In this document: positions 1-6,367 of the stretch, piece by piece
How the letters are laid out: every line of letters starts with the position of its first letter
Position numbering within the stretch: position 1 is the first letter of the stretch
NCBI GenBank assembly: GCA_946480525.1
Contig: CAMLLA010000223.1
Span: 1 to 7,060, forward strand
DNA from: an uncultured Asticcacaulis sp.
GTDB lineage: Bacteria; Pseudomonadota; Alphaproteobacteria; Caulobacterales; Caulobacteraceae
DNA length: 7,060 nt
Direction of reading: 5' to 3'
Made by a program: the position numbers and the translations under genes
Notes under the pieces: generated by a model
What the model saw: the letters and a program-made list of their open reading frames with translations, nothing else
Databases searched by the model: none
Told to the model about the DNA's origin: nothing

Positions 1-635
1 ACCAGGTGGCAGATATTCGAGGTAAAGTCGTGCTCACCGGCCGAAATCCAGATCTTCTGGCCACTGATCCTGTAGCTGCCATCTTCATTGCGGACAGCCT
101 TGGTGCGCAGAAGGCCGAGATCGGTGCCGCAATGCGGCTCGGTCAGGTTCATGGTGCCCGACCATTCGCCGGAAATCAGCTTGGGCAGGTACAGCGCCTT
201 CTGCTCATCGGTGCCGCCGGCGTGCAGGGCCGAAATGGCGCCTTCGGTAAGGCCGGGATACATGCCAAACGCTGACGACGCTCCCGACAGCATTTCGGAG
301 AAAGCCGTGTTGACGAAGTGCGGCAGGCCCTGGCCGCCATATTCAGGATCGTTCGACAGGGCGGTCCAGCCGGCTTCGGTCAGGGCCTTGTAGGCTTCCT
401 TGTAGCCCTTTGGCGCCGTCACGCTGCCATCGGCGTTGAGGACACAGCCCTCCTTGTCGCCCGTGATGTTGATCGGGTGGACAACCTCTTCGGTGAACTT
501 GGCGGCCTCTTCCAGAATGGCCATGACCGTCGCCGAGTCGGCGTCGGCGAAGCCTTTCAGGTTGTTATACTGATCGGTCTTGAAGACGTTTTCGATGAGA
601 AACTGATAGTCGCGAACCGGGGCCTGATAGCTCAT
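1..635 (-). CDS. Acyl-CoA dehydrogenase, DmdC/FadE-like (3' part cut by window edge)
   Basis: FAD-dependent flavoenzyme expected to oxidise an acyl-CoA to the 2,3-enoyl-CoA in the cytoplasm, the first step of beta-oxidation or a related acyl-CoA route. Translating the minus strand from the ATG at 635 gives an open frame of 211 codons to the edge. It begins MSYQAPVRDYQFLIENVF, which fits the short N-terminal extension (AcylCoA_DH_N) of the large acyl-CoA dehydrogenases of about 590 residues that include DmdC. The core follows: an all-helical N-terminal domain (about 35-155), then the flavin/substrate loop MNLTEPHCGTDLG (162-174) and the strand IWISAGEHD (195-203). The catalytic base and C-terminal domain lie outside the window. 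A weak AGGGA ribosome site lies 9 bases before the start. It follows the MerR gene by 33 bases, so they are probably one operon. Family assignment is strong. The substrate (methylmercaptopropionyl-, branched or straight acyl-CoA) cannot be told from this part. Confidence 0.93.
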   Translation of the reverse strand, partial: MSYQAPVRDYQFLIENVFKTDQYNNLKGFADADSATVMAILEEAAKFTEEVVHPINITGDKEGCVLNADGSVTAPKGYKEAYKALTEAGWTALSNDPEYGGQGLPHFVNTAFSEMLSGASSAFGMYPGLTEGAISALHAGGTDEQKALYLPKLISGEWSGTMNLTEPHCGTDLGLLRTKAVRNEDGSYRISGQKIWISAGEHDFTSNICHL

Positions 636-668
636 GGTCGATTATCCCTGTGTCTTAGAATTATTATA

Positions 669-1076
669 TTAGGCTTCGGATTGTTGAGTGGTTTCGGCTT
701 CGACCTTCTGGACCTGTTCCTCCAGCCAGACACACCCGGCCTGCATGTCGGAAATGGCCGCATCGATATCCTCGCGCTGGCGTTTCAGGGTTTCGATCTG
801 CTTGCGATACTTCACCAGGGTCGCCTTCATCTGCGAGGCGCCGTGGTCCTTGGGCGTATAGAGGTCGAGGATTTCGTGGATTTCGATCAGTGAAAAGCCC
901 AGGCGCTTGCCGCGCAGGATCAATTGCAGGCGGGCGCGGTCGCGCGGGCTGTACAGGCGTGTCTGGCCTTTGCGTTCGGGACTGATCAGCCCCTTGTCCT
1001 CATAAAAGCGCAAGGCGCGCGCCGTCACGTCGAATTCTTTCGAGAGCTGGCGGATCGAATAGGTGCGGTTGTCCAT
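669..1076 (-). CDS. MerR-family transcriptional regulator, LiuR-like
   Basis: DNA-binding regulator of 135 residues, a usual length for small MerR proteins. Residues 6-25 (YSIRQLSKEFDVTARALRFY) form the winged helix-turn-helix with the family's typical ALRFYEDKGL motif. The wing and second helical pair follow (GQTRLYSPRDRARLQLILRGKRLGFSLIEIHEIL, about 38-71). A long coiled-coil dimerisation helix runs from about 80 to 130. The C-terminus lacks a large ligand-binding domain and the metal-binding cysteine pattern of MerR, CueR or ZntR; it has a single Cys near residue 111. The GKRLGFSL-EI--ILDLY stretch resembles LiuR, the regulator of leucine/isovalerate and fatty-acid degradation in proteobacteria. 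That fits the acyl-CoA dehydrogenase 33 bases downstream. The perfect dyad at 1121-1136, 45 bases before the start, is the likely autoregulatory operator. Which acyl-CoA ligand it senses is inference. The ribosome site is weak (GGGAA, 9 bases before ATG). Confidence 0.92.
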   Translation of the reverse strand: MDNRTYSIRQLSKEFDVTARALRFYEDKGLISPERKGQTRLYSPRDRARLQLILRGKRLGFSLIEIHEILDLYTPKDHGASQMKATLVKYRKQIETLKRQREDIDAAISDMQAGCVWLEEQVQKVEAETTQQSEA

Positions 1077-1106
1077 CGGGTGCGGTTCCCGTCCTTACAT
1101 TATGAT

Positions 1107-1136
1107 GGAATATCTTTACATTGACGTAAACGTCAA
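1107..1136 (-). promoter_or_regulatory. Candidate promoter of the merR-acyl-CoA dehydrogenase operon
   Basis: On the minus strand TTGACG (1136-1131) is followed after 18 bases by TATTCC (1112-1107), a poor -10 match at slightly long spacing. MerR-type promoters often have long spacers and weak -10 boxes. A better -10-like hexamer, CATAAT (1104-1099), lies too far from this -35 to pair with it. The promoter is plausible because of the embedded operator, but its exact boxes are uncertain. Confidence 0.35.
1121..1136. promoter_or_regulatory. Probable operator of the MerR/LiuR-like regulator
   Basis: TTGACGTAAACGTCAA is a perfect inverted repeat with 7-base arms and a 2-base centre. It lies between the divergent MerR and TPR genes. 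Short dyads of this kind, overlapping the promoter of the regulator's own operon, are typical MerR-family operators, and ACGT-centred arms resemble sites I recall for LiuR. Read on the minus strand, its left arm supplies a TTGACG -35-like hexamer for the regulator operon. The dyad itself is directly visible; assigning it to this regulator is inference from position. Confidence 0.7.
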
Positions 1137-1170
1137 GATATTTGCATTCGTAATTGTGGTCAAGCGGCAA

Positions 1171-1186
1171 GTGACCGCAACGTCAA
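1171..1186. promoter_or_regulatory. Degenerate second copy of the operator
   Basis: GTGACCGCAACGTCAA has one exact arm (ACGTCAA) and a partial arm (4 of 7 positions) at the same 2-base spacing as the perfect dyad. It begins 50 bases after that dyad, close to five helical turns. It could be a secondary site for the same regulator or a chance match. Only the sequence similarity is observed. Confidence 0.3.
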
Positions 1187-1221
1187 CTTTTCCATATAAG
1201 AATGCCATAGGGCTCTGGCGA

Positions 1222-1249
1222 TTGACGTGATAACGCCTGCATGTAGATT
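1222..1249 (+). promoter_or_regulatory. Candidate promoter of the TPR lipoprotein gene
   Basis: TTGACG (1222-1227), a 16-base spacer and TAGATT (1244-1249, 4 of 6 to the -10 consensus) would start transcription about 20 bases before the ATG at 1276. The -35 with its next base, TTGACGT, is identical to an arm of the MerR operator and lies 51 bases beyond the second site. This raises the possibility of regulation by the divergent regulator. Confidence 0.45.
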
Positions 1250-1275
1250 GATACCGAACAGCGGGAGACAGGGCG

Positions 1276-2967
1276 ATGATGCGGCGTGCGGGGCCTCTTT
1301 TGGCAACGGTCTGTCTGGCGGGGCTTTTCGGATGCGCCGGCCAGACGCCGCCCAGGTCGAAAAACATCGATCCTGCCGTCCTGGCTGCCGGGATGTGCGG
1401 CGCTCCGGTCACGGGTGCGGCCACAGCGGCTGTGCCGGTGTTCAAGGGGCTGGCCCAGGTCCATTATCCTGCCGGAACGAAGGACGCCCGGACGCAGGTC
1501 TATTTCGATCAGGGCCTGGCGCTGCTCTACGGTTTTGAATACGAAACCGCCTACAACAGCTTCAAGGCGGCACGCGAACGCGACCCGGATTGCGCCATGT
1601 GCGCCTGGGGCATGGCGATGGCGCTGGGCCCGAACATCAACAACGGTCCAATGAGCGAGAAGGCGGCCGCCGAGGCGCGAGAGCTGGTGGCGTCGGCCCT
1701 TACAAAAAAAGGGCTTAGCGACAAGGACCGGATGCTGCTTGAGGCCCTGGCCATCCGCTATGCCGAAAAACCGCCGGAAATTCAGGGGGGAGTGTTCGCC
1801 GAGAAGTATGCTGACGCCTTGTTTGCCGGATCGGCGCGCTGGCCTGAGGACGATTTCATCGCTGTCCTGGCGGTTGAAGCAGCGATGACGGCACGCCCCT
1901 GGGACTACTGGGAGCCCGGCGGCCGGATCGCGCGGCCATGGGCAGCCAAGGCCATGGCGCTGGTCGAAACGGTGCTCAGGCGCAATCCCGACCATCCTGA
2001 AGCCATCCACCTCTATATCCACCTGACCGAAGCCTCGGACCGGCCTGAACGTGCCGAGCGCTATGCCGACCGGTTGGGCGTGGTGGCGCCGAATTCGCCC
2101 CACCTGGTTCACATGCCCAGCCACACCTATTACCCGGTCGGACGGATCGGCGACGCCATCGACGTCAACCTGAAGGCAATCGCCGTCAACGAAGGCATGG
2201 CGCGCGACCTGGGTAAGTCGCCGGCCTATTTCGGCTACTACTATCACCACGCCACCTTTATCATGTCGGCGGCCCAGCAGGTCGGCGACAAGGCCAATGC
2301 ACTGCGGCTCGCCGGCGAGATCGAGGCGGGGACGCCGTTGTCCACGACGGAGCCGGGAAGCTGGAACGAGGCCAAGCGGCTGATGGCCATGCAGGCGCGG
2401 GCGCAATTCATGACGCCGGCGGAGGTGCTGGCGCTAAAGGCGCCGCCGTCCAAGTTGCACATCCTCACGGCGGTGTGGAGGTCGGCGCGCGTTGAAGCCT
2501 ACCTGGCGAAGGGCAGCTTGGCGGGAGCGCGGCGAGAAGTCATGGCGCTGAAAAAAGCCCGGGCGGCATCCAAACATACCGGCGACGCGATGCGAATCGC
2601 CGAGCGTCACGAACGTCTGGCGCTGGGTCGGATCAGCATGGCAGCCGGGCATGTGGCTGAAGCAGAGGCGCATTTCCAGGCAGCGGTCGATGCGGAGACG
2701 CGCCTGACTTACAGCGAACCGCCACAGGCCGACCGCCCGGCGCAGATCCTCTTGGGGCGGCTGAAGCTGACCACAGGTGACGGGAAGGGCGCGCTTGCGG
2801 CTTTTGAAGCCGCCTTGAAGGTGCGTCCGGGCAATGCCTATGCGCTATGGGGCAAGGCGCAGGCGCAAGACATGATTGGAGATACGACCGGTCGGCAGGC
2901 GACGATCGCGGCGTTTAATCGCGTTTGGCGCGGGCCGAAGGACGTCATCCGACTGGATCGTCTGTAA
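1276..2967 (+). CDS. TPR-repeat lipoprotein with CxxCxWG motif, function unknown
   Basis: Predicted envelope lipoprotein of 563 residues. A charged start (MMRRAG), a hydrophobic stretch and the lipobox LFGC put the lipidated Cys at residue 20; the next residue is Ala, so outer-membrane sorting is likely. A TPR-like helical repeat lies at about 72-106 (YFDQGLALLYGFEYETAYNS), followed by CAMCAWGMAMALGPNIN (106-122) with a CxxC pair. The middle has clustered histidines: HLYIH (245-249), HLVHMPSH (276-283) and YYYHH (321-325). More TPR units occur at about 440-475 and 488-520. The pattern matches a widespread family of TPR proteins of about 550 residues whose role I do not know. TPRs normally hold partner proteins. 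The Cys and His sets could bind a metal or haem-like ligand, but that is inference. GGGAGA at 1263-1268, 7 bases before the ATG at 1276, supports this start; a second ATG follows directly. It is probably transcribed alone. Confidence 0.88.
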   Translation: MMRRAGPLLATVCLAGLFGCAGQTPPRSKNIDPAVLAAGMCGAPVTGAATAAVPVFKGLAQVHYPAGTKDARTQVYFDQGLALLYGFEYETAYNSFKAARERDPDCAMCAWGMAMALGPNINNGPMSEKAAAEARELVASALTKKGLSDKDRMLLEALAIRYAEKPPEIQGGVFAEKYADALFAGSARWPEDDFIAVLAVEAAMTARPWDYWEPGGRIARPWAAKAMALVETVLRRNPDHPEAIHLYIHLTEASDRPERAERYADRLGVVAPNSPHLVHMPSHTYYPVGRIGDAIDVNLKAIAVNEGMARDLGKSPAYFGYYYHHATFIMSAAQQVGDKANALRLAGEIEAGTPLSTTEPGSWNEAKRLMAMQARAQFMTPAEVLALKAPPSKLHILTAVWRSARVEAYLAKGSLAGARREVMALKKARAASKHTGDAMRIAERHERLALGRISMAAGHVAEAEAHFQAAVDAETRLTYSEPPQADRPAQILLGRLKLTTGDGKGALAAFEAALKVRPGNAYALWGKAQAQDMIGDTTGRQATIAAFNRVWRGPKDVIRLDRL

Positions 2968-3023
2968 TCGGAAAATCAAGGCGCGGCCGTTCCGGCGTGA
3001 AAGCGTCAAACCGACAACGATGC

Positions 3024-4445
3024 TTAAGGCGTGAATGCGCGCGCCTTGATGCTCATGCCGTCCGCATCACCCAATGTTCCGCTGCTATCGCTCCAGGCAG
3101 CGAAGAAGCCGCCTCCGGCTATGGCCGTCACCGTCGGCTCGATCTGGCGGCCTGAGGTCTGGGCGTTGATCAGGAACTCATTGCCGACCTTTGCGCCTGC
3201 GGGCGTAAAGACCTGCGCCTTAAGGCCGAACTCCGAAGTGTCGCTAAGCGTAAGACTGTTATCCGCCCAGATGACGGCAAAATTGCCGTTCGACAGGGTG
3301 ACGAGGTTCGCATCGACCTGGCGGTTAGTAGTGTTGGACGGCACGGCGATCTCTGGGCCTACCTTATTGCCCGAGGCGTCGTAGATTTGTGCGGCAAGTT
3401 CGTCCGAGGTATATATCCCGGCGGCCCCCTCCGACCAGGCAACAACGAATCCGCCACCTGCCATGGAGGTTATTCCGCCCAGGAACTGATTGATCCCCGC
3501 CTTGTTATTGACCGTCAGTTCCGCGCCGGATTTCGCCCCCGAAGAGTCAAATATCTGTGCCCTGAGCTTGGATACAAGGCTGGCGCCGGCGCTGCCGTTC
3601 CAATCCATCCACGACACCGCAAACCCGCCATTGCTCAGCGCCGTCACGCGCTGGTTGCTCTGTTGTCCCACCGTCGATGTGTTGATGACAAAGCTTGTGC
3701 CGATTTCGTCGCCGTCGGCAGTATAGAGGTGCCCCTTGATCGACTGGTTGTCGCCATCGCTGAACCACGGTGAGGATTGCTGGGTCCAGCTCAGCAGGAA
3801 GCGGCCGTCGGTCAGTTTGGTCAAGACCGGGAAAAACTGCGTCCCGTTGGTCGCCGTGGCGGTGCCGGTGGACGTGCTGATCAGGGCAGGCGCATTGGCC
3901 GGGCCTTCGGGCACACCGGCCGCGTTATAGACGCGTACGAAGATGGGGCCTTCGAGGTCCAGTCCCGCCGGCAATCCGGGGGTATGGGTGTTGGAACTGT
4001 AGGCTATGGCAAAGCCGCCGTCGCCCAATGCAACAATCGTCGGATTTATATGGCGGTGAGATGTGGAGCTGGTGGCGGTATCCGAAGATACAATCAGTTC
4101 CGAGCCCACCTTGGCGCCCGCAGGAGTGAATATCTGTGCGCGAATTTCTGATAAGGGGATGTCGCCGACGGTGCCGAGGCTGGTCACCCACGTGACCACC
4201 ACGTTGCCGTTATTGAGCGTTGCTGCTTTGGGGCGGCTTTGGTCAAATGCCGTACCGGTGTTGACGAGGACTTCGGCGCCTCCGGTAAAGCCGGTAGGCG
4301 CGCTGGAGCTGGAACTCGATGACCCGCCACCGGATGATCCGCCGCCTCCGCCTCCGCCTCCACAGCCATAGAGTGCGGCGGCGAGCACGGGGAGCGCCAG
4401 CAATGCCAGCCGCTTGCGCCCAACAAGTGTGGTGCCGTGTGTCAT
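3024..4445 (-). CDS. Lipoprotein with Gly/Ser linker and seven beta-propeller-type repeats
   Basis: Predicted surface or periplasmic lipoprotein of 473 residues; no specific function is recognised. The signal peptide (1-27) ends in lipobox LYGC with Cys28. A linker of eight Gly, then mixed Gly/Ser, reaches to about residue 48. The rest is seven repeats of 50-60 residues starting near 72, 135, 206, 265, 321, 378 and 436. Each has the pattern P-V--L--GGF-V-W, a variable loop, then I-AQIF-P-GAKVG-E--V. The seventh ends after IKARAFTP and lacks its last strand. The segment GGAEVLVNT (55-63) matches that missing strand, as in a ring-closed seven-bladed propeller. Such repeats are common in secreted proteins of Alphaproteobacteria. 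No enzyme motif was found, so adhesion, ligand binding or scaffolding are options. AAGGGGG just upstream of ATG 4445 (4451-4457) is a good ribosome site. It is convergent with the TPR gene, with 56 bases between stops. Confidence 0.88.
   Translation of the reverse strand: MTHGTTLVGRKRLALLALPVLAAALYGCGGGGGGGGSSGGGSSSSSSSAPTGFTGGAEVLVNTGTAFDQSRPKAATLNNGNVVVTWVTSLGTVGDIPLSEIRAQIFTPAGAKVGSELIVSSDTATSSTSHRHINPTIVALGDGGFAIAYSSNTHTPGLPAGLDLEGPIFVRVYNAAGVPEGPANAPALISTSTGTATATNGTQFFPVLTKLTDGRFLLSWTQQSSPWFSDGDNQSIKGHLYTADGDEIGTSFVINTSTVGQQSNQRVTALSNGGFAVSWMDWNGSAGASLVSKLRAQIFDSSGAKSGAELTVNNKAGINQFLGGITSMAGGGFVVAWSEGAAGIYTSDELAAQIYDASGNKVGPEIAVPSNTTNRQVDANLVTLSNGNFAVIWADNSLTLSDTSEFGLKAQVFTPAGAKVGNEFLINAQTSGRQIEPTVTAIAGGGFFAAWSDSSGTLGDADGMSIKARAFTP
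4344..4361. repeat. Three tandem GCCTCC hexamers in the polyglycine linker
   Basis: Three perfect copies of a 6-base unit (GGAGGC on the coding strand) encode six of the eight glycines after the lipidated Cys of the minus-strand lipoprotein. A gain or loss of one unit would keep the frame and change the linker by two glycines. The repeat is plain in the sequence; any length variation is inference. Confidence 0.8.
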
Positions 4446-4471
4446 GATATCCCCCTTCGAACGTGTCTGCG

Positions 4472-4483
4472 GTATAGCTATAC
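4472..4483. promoter_or_regulatory. Perfect 12-base palindrome upstream of the propeller lipoprotein gene
   Basis: GTATAGCTATAC is fully self-complementary and lies 27 bases before the lipoprotein start. On the minus strand TTGAAA (4503-4498) and TATAGC inside the palindrome, with 15 bases between, could be a weak promoter, so a bound protein there would affect initiation. It may equally be only an AT-rich -10 region. Confidence 0.35.
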
Positions 4484-4547
4484 GCCCGCCATATATTTTT
4501 CAATCTGTCGTTCGTTCACGATTTGCCGCTCGTCGCACCTTAAGTCC

Positions 4548-4572
4548 TTGACACCGGGGGAGTGGCTTCATA
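4548..4572 (+). promoter_or_regulatory. Candidate lysS promoter
   Basis: TTGACA (4548-4553) is a perfect -35. Downstream, GCTTCATA (4565-4572) matches 6 of 8 positions of the Caulobacter-type housekeeping -10 (GCTANAWC). The gap after TTGACAC is 10 bases, within the range for that promoter class. The E. coli-type reading is poorer (CATAAG at 15-base spacing). It would give a leader of roughly 40 bases before the lysS ATG, with no visible riboswitch or attenuator. Confidence 0.5.
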
Positions 4573-4619
4573 AGGCCGCATGAAATCAAGATTGTTGGTT
4601 TACCCGAAAAGGCATCTGC

Positions 4620-6293
4620 ATGACTCAATCGTCCACCCTTGCTTACGCCGGCCGCGCATGGCCGTTTGAACAGGCCCGCGCCCTGATCGCGCGCCTGATC
4701 AAAACGCGTCTCAAGGATGTGGCCGAGCAAAAACGGGCCCTTGCCCTTATCGAGGCCGGCAAGACGGATGAAGCGCTCAATGAAAATGAGGCGCTGGGAC
4801 GGCCGGTGATCTTCGAGACCGGCTATGGTCCGTCGGGACTGCCGCACATCGGCACCTTCGGCGAGGTGGCGCGCACGACCATGGTCCGTCAGGCGTTCGA
4901 AGCCATGACGGGCGGTCATTGGAAAACGCGGCTGATCTGCTTCTCGGATGACATGGACGGATTGCGCAAGGTGCCCGAAGGTATCCCCAATCCTGAGATT
5001 CTGCGTGAGGACCTGTATAAGCCCCTGACCGTGGTGCGGGATCCGTTCGGAGAGCATCCATCGTTCGGCCAGCACAATAATGCGCGCCTGAAAGCATTTC
5101 TGGACAGCTTTGGATTCACTTATGAATTTCTGTCTTCCACGGAGTGCTACAAGGGCGGGGTTTTCGACCAGACCCTGCTGACGGCGCTCGATCGCTTCGA
5201 CCAGATCCAGGCGGTCATGCTGCCGACGCTGGGGCCTGACCGGCGCGCCACCTATTCGCCCTTCCTGCCGATTTCGCCGAAGACCGGCCACGTGCTTCAG
5301 GTGCCGACCCTGGAACGTGATGTGGCGCGTGGGACGATCGTGTTCGAGGAAAACGGTGAGAAGTTCGAGGTGCCCGTGACGGGCGGCCATGTCAAGATGC
5401 AGTGGAAACCCGACTGGGCGATGCGCTGGGCGGCCCTGGGCGTCGATTATGAGATGGCGGGCAAGGACTTGATCGATTCGGTTAAGGTGTCGTCTCAGGT
5501 GTGCAAGGTGCTGGGCGGCGTGCCACCGGAGGGGTTCAACTACGAACTATTCCTCGATGAACTGGGCCAGAAGATTTCGAAGTCCAAGGGCAACGGCCTG
5601 ACCATGGAGGACTGGTTGCGTTACGGCGCGCCGGAAAGCCTGAGCTATTATATGTTTCAGTCGCCGAAGTCGGCCAAGAAGCTCTATTTCGATGTCATTC
5701 CGCGGGCGACCGACGAGTTCTTTCAGCAACTGGATGCCTTCCCCAAGCAGGAGGAAGCCAAGCAGATCGAGAACCCGGTGTGGTTCGTACTGCGCGGCGA
5801 GACCGCTGTCACGTCGCCTCCGGTGACATTTGGCCTGATGCTGAATCTGGTGTCGGCGGCCAATGCCTCGGACAAGGAGACGCTGTGGGGCTTCCTGCGC
5901 GCCTACATTCCAGGTGCGACGCCTGAGAGCGAACCGGTACTGGACCGCCTGGCAGGCTATGCGCTGAACTACTTCGAGGACTTCGTAAAGCCGTCGAAAT
6001 CGTTCCGCCTGCCGGACGACAAGGAGAAGGCGGCGTTCGAAGACCTCATCCAGCGATTCAAGGCGCTGCCGGCGGATACGCGCGATGCCGAAGCCTTGCA
6101 GAACATCGTATTCGAAGTCGGAAAGGCTCATGAATTCGAGCCTTTACGAGCGTGGTTTCAGGCGCTGTATGAGGTTCTGCTCGGGCAGTCGCAGGGGCCG
6201 CGCTTCGGATCGTTCGTGGCGATTTTCGGGCTGGAGCGGACGATTGCCTTGCTGGAGCAGGGCGTGCGTGGAGAGCTTGCGGTAACCGCTTGA
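4620..6293 (+). CDS. lysS: Lysyl-tRNA synthetase, class I (archaeal-type)
   Basis: Cytoplasmic enzyme that activates lysine with ATP and loads it on tRNA-Lys. The 557 residues fall in the usual range for bacterial class I LysRS. The Rossmann-fold signatures are clear: [19 protein letters not shown] (65-83) with the HIGH-equivalent PHIGT at 75-79, and KISKSKG (318-324) as the KMSKS loop. Other family stretches are [16 protein letters not shown] (104-119) and [29 protein letters not shown] split over 255-283. The C-terminal half is the helical anticodon-binding region. It is not the class II LysRS of most bacteria, which has different motifs and is OB-fold based. AAAAGG at 4607-4612, 7 bases before ATG 4620, supports the start. 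It appears to be transcribed alone from the promoter just upstream; a hairpin follows 14 bases after the stop. No key residue looks missing. Confidence 0.97.
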   Translation: MTQSSTLAYAGRAWPFEQARALIARLIKTRLKDVAEQKRALALIEAGKTDEALNENEALGRPVIFETGYGPSGLPHIGTFGEVARTTMVRQAFEAMTGGHWKTRLICFSDDMDGLRKVPEGIPNPEILREDLYKPLTVVRDPFGEHPSFGQHNNARLKAFLDSFGFTYEFLSSTECYKGGVFDQTLLTALDRFDQIQAVMLPTLGPDRRATYSPFLPISPKTGHVLQVPTLERDVARGTIVFEENGEKFEVPVTGGHVKMQWKPDWAMRWAALGVDYEMAGKDLIDSVKVSSQVCKVLGGVPPEGFNYELFLDELGQKISKSKGNGLTMEDWLRYGAPESLSYYMFQSPKSAKKLYFDVIPRATDEFFQQLDAFPKQEEAKQIENPVWFVLRGETAVTSPPVTFGLMLNLVSAANASDKETLWGFLRAYIPGATPESEPVLDRLAGYALNYFEDFVKPSKSFRLPDDKEKAAFEDLIQRFKALPADTRDAEALQNIVFEVGKAHEFEPLRAWFQALYEVLLGQSQGPRFGSFVAIFGLERTIALLEQGVRGELAVTA

Positions 6294-6307
6294 CCGCCGT
6301 ATGACTA

Positions 6308-6341
6308 GTGGGGGGGTGGGGCCACGGGGCCCCGAACCCAC
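6308..6341 (+). terminator. GC-rich hairpin after lysS, possible terminator without a U-run
   Basis: GTGGG (6308-6312) can pair with CCCAC (6337-6341), and inside it GGGGCC (6318-6323) pairs with GGCCCC (6328-6333) around an ACGG loop, leaving an asymmetric internal loop. It starts 14 bases after the lysS stop. The bases that follow (AAATTACCC) hold no T-run, so a standard intrinsic terminator is not proven. It could end lysS transcription with Rho help, protect the 3' end, or sit in the leader of the next gene. Confidence 0.5.
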
Positions 6342-6367
6342 AAATTACCCGCGCCAACGGAGGCTCC

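Noticed and set aside
318..893. Plus-strand open frame of 191 codons across the acyl-CoA dehydrogenase and MerR genes
   Set aside because: It is antisense to two clearly recognisable genes and resembles nothing; it is a coding shadow.
1183..2406. Long minus-strand open frame of 407 codons opposite the TPR lipoprotein gene
   Set aside because: It has no recognisable domain, is rich in Arg, His and Gly as expected for the complement of a GC-rich gene, and the plus-strand frame has a signal peptide, lipobox and TPR repeats.
2968..3023. Possible bidirectional terminator between the convergent lipoprotein genes
   Set aside because: Only a 4-base stem (GCCG-TTC-CGGC) with no T-run on either side was found, too weak to call.
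2994..3035. Direct repeat GGCGTGAA at 2994 and 3028
   Set aside because: Eight bases, one copy inside the end of a coding sequence; easily chance and not flanking any element.
3387..4151. Plus-strand open frames opposite the propeller lipoprotein gene
   Set aside because: Several short overlapping frames, none with a family signature, while the minus-strand frame has regular repeats and a lipobox.
4500..5390. Minus-strand open frame of 296 codons opposite the first half of lysS
   Set aside because: It lies antisense to a highly conserved synthetase and shows no protein features.
5547..6131. Minus-strand open frame of 194 codons opposite the second half of lysS
   Set aside because: It is Arg-rich shadow translation without motifs, opposite the anticodon-binding region of lysS.
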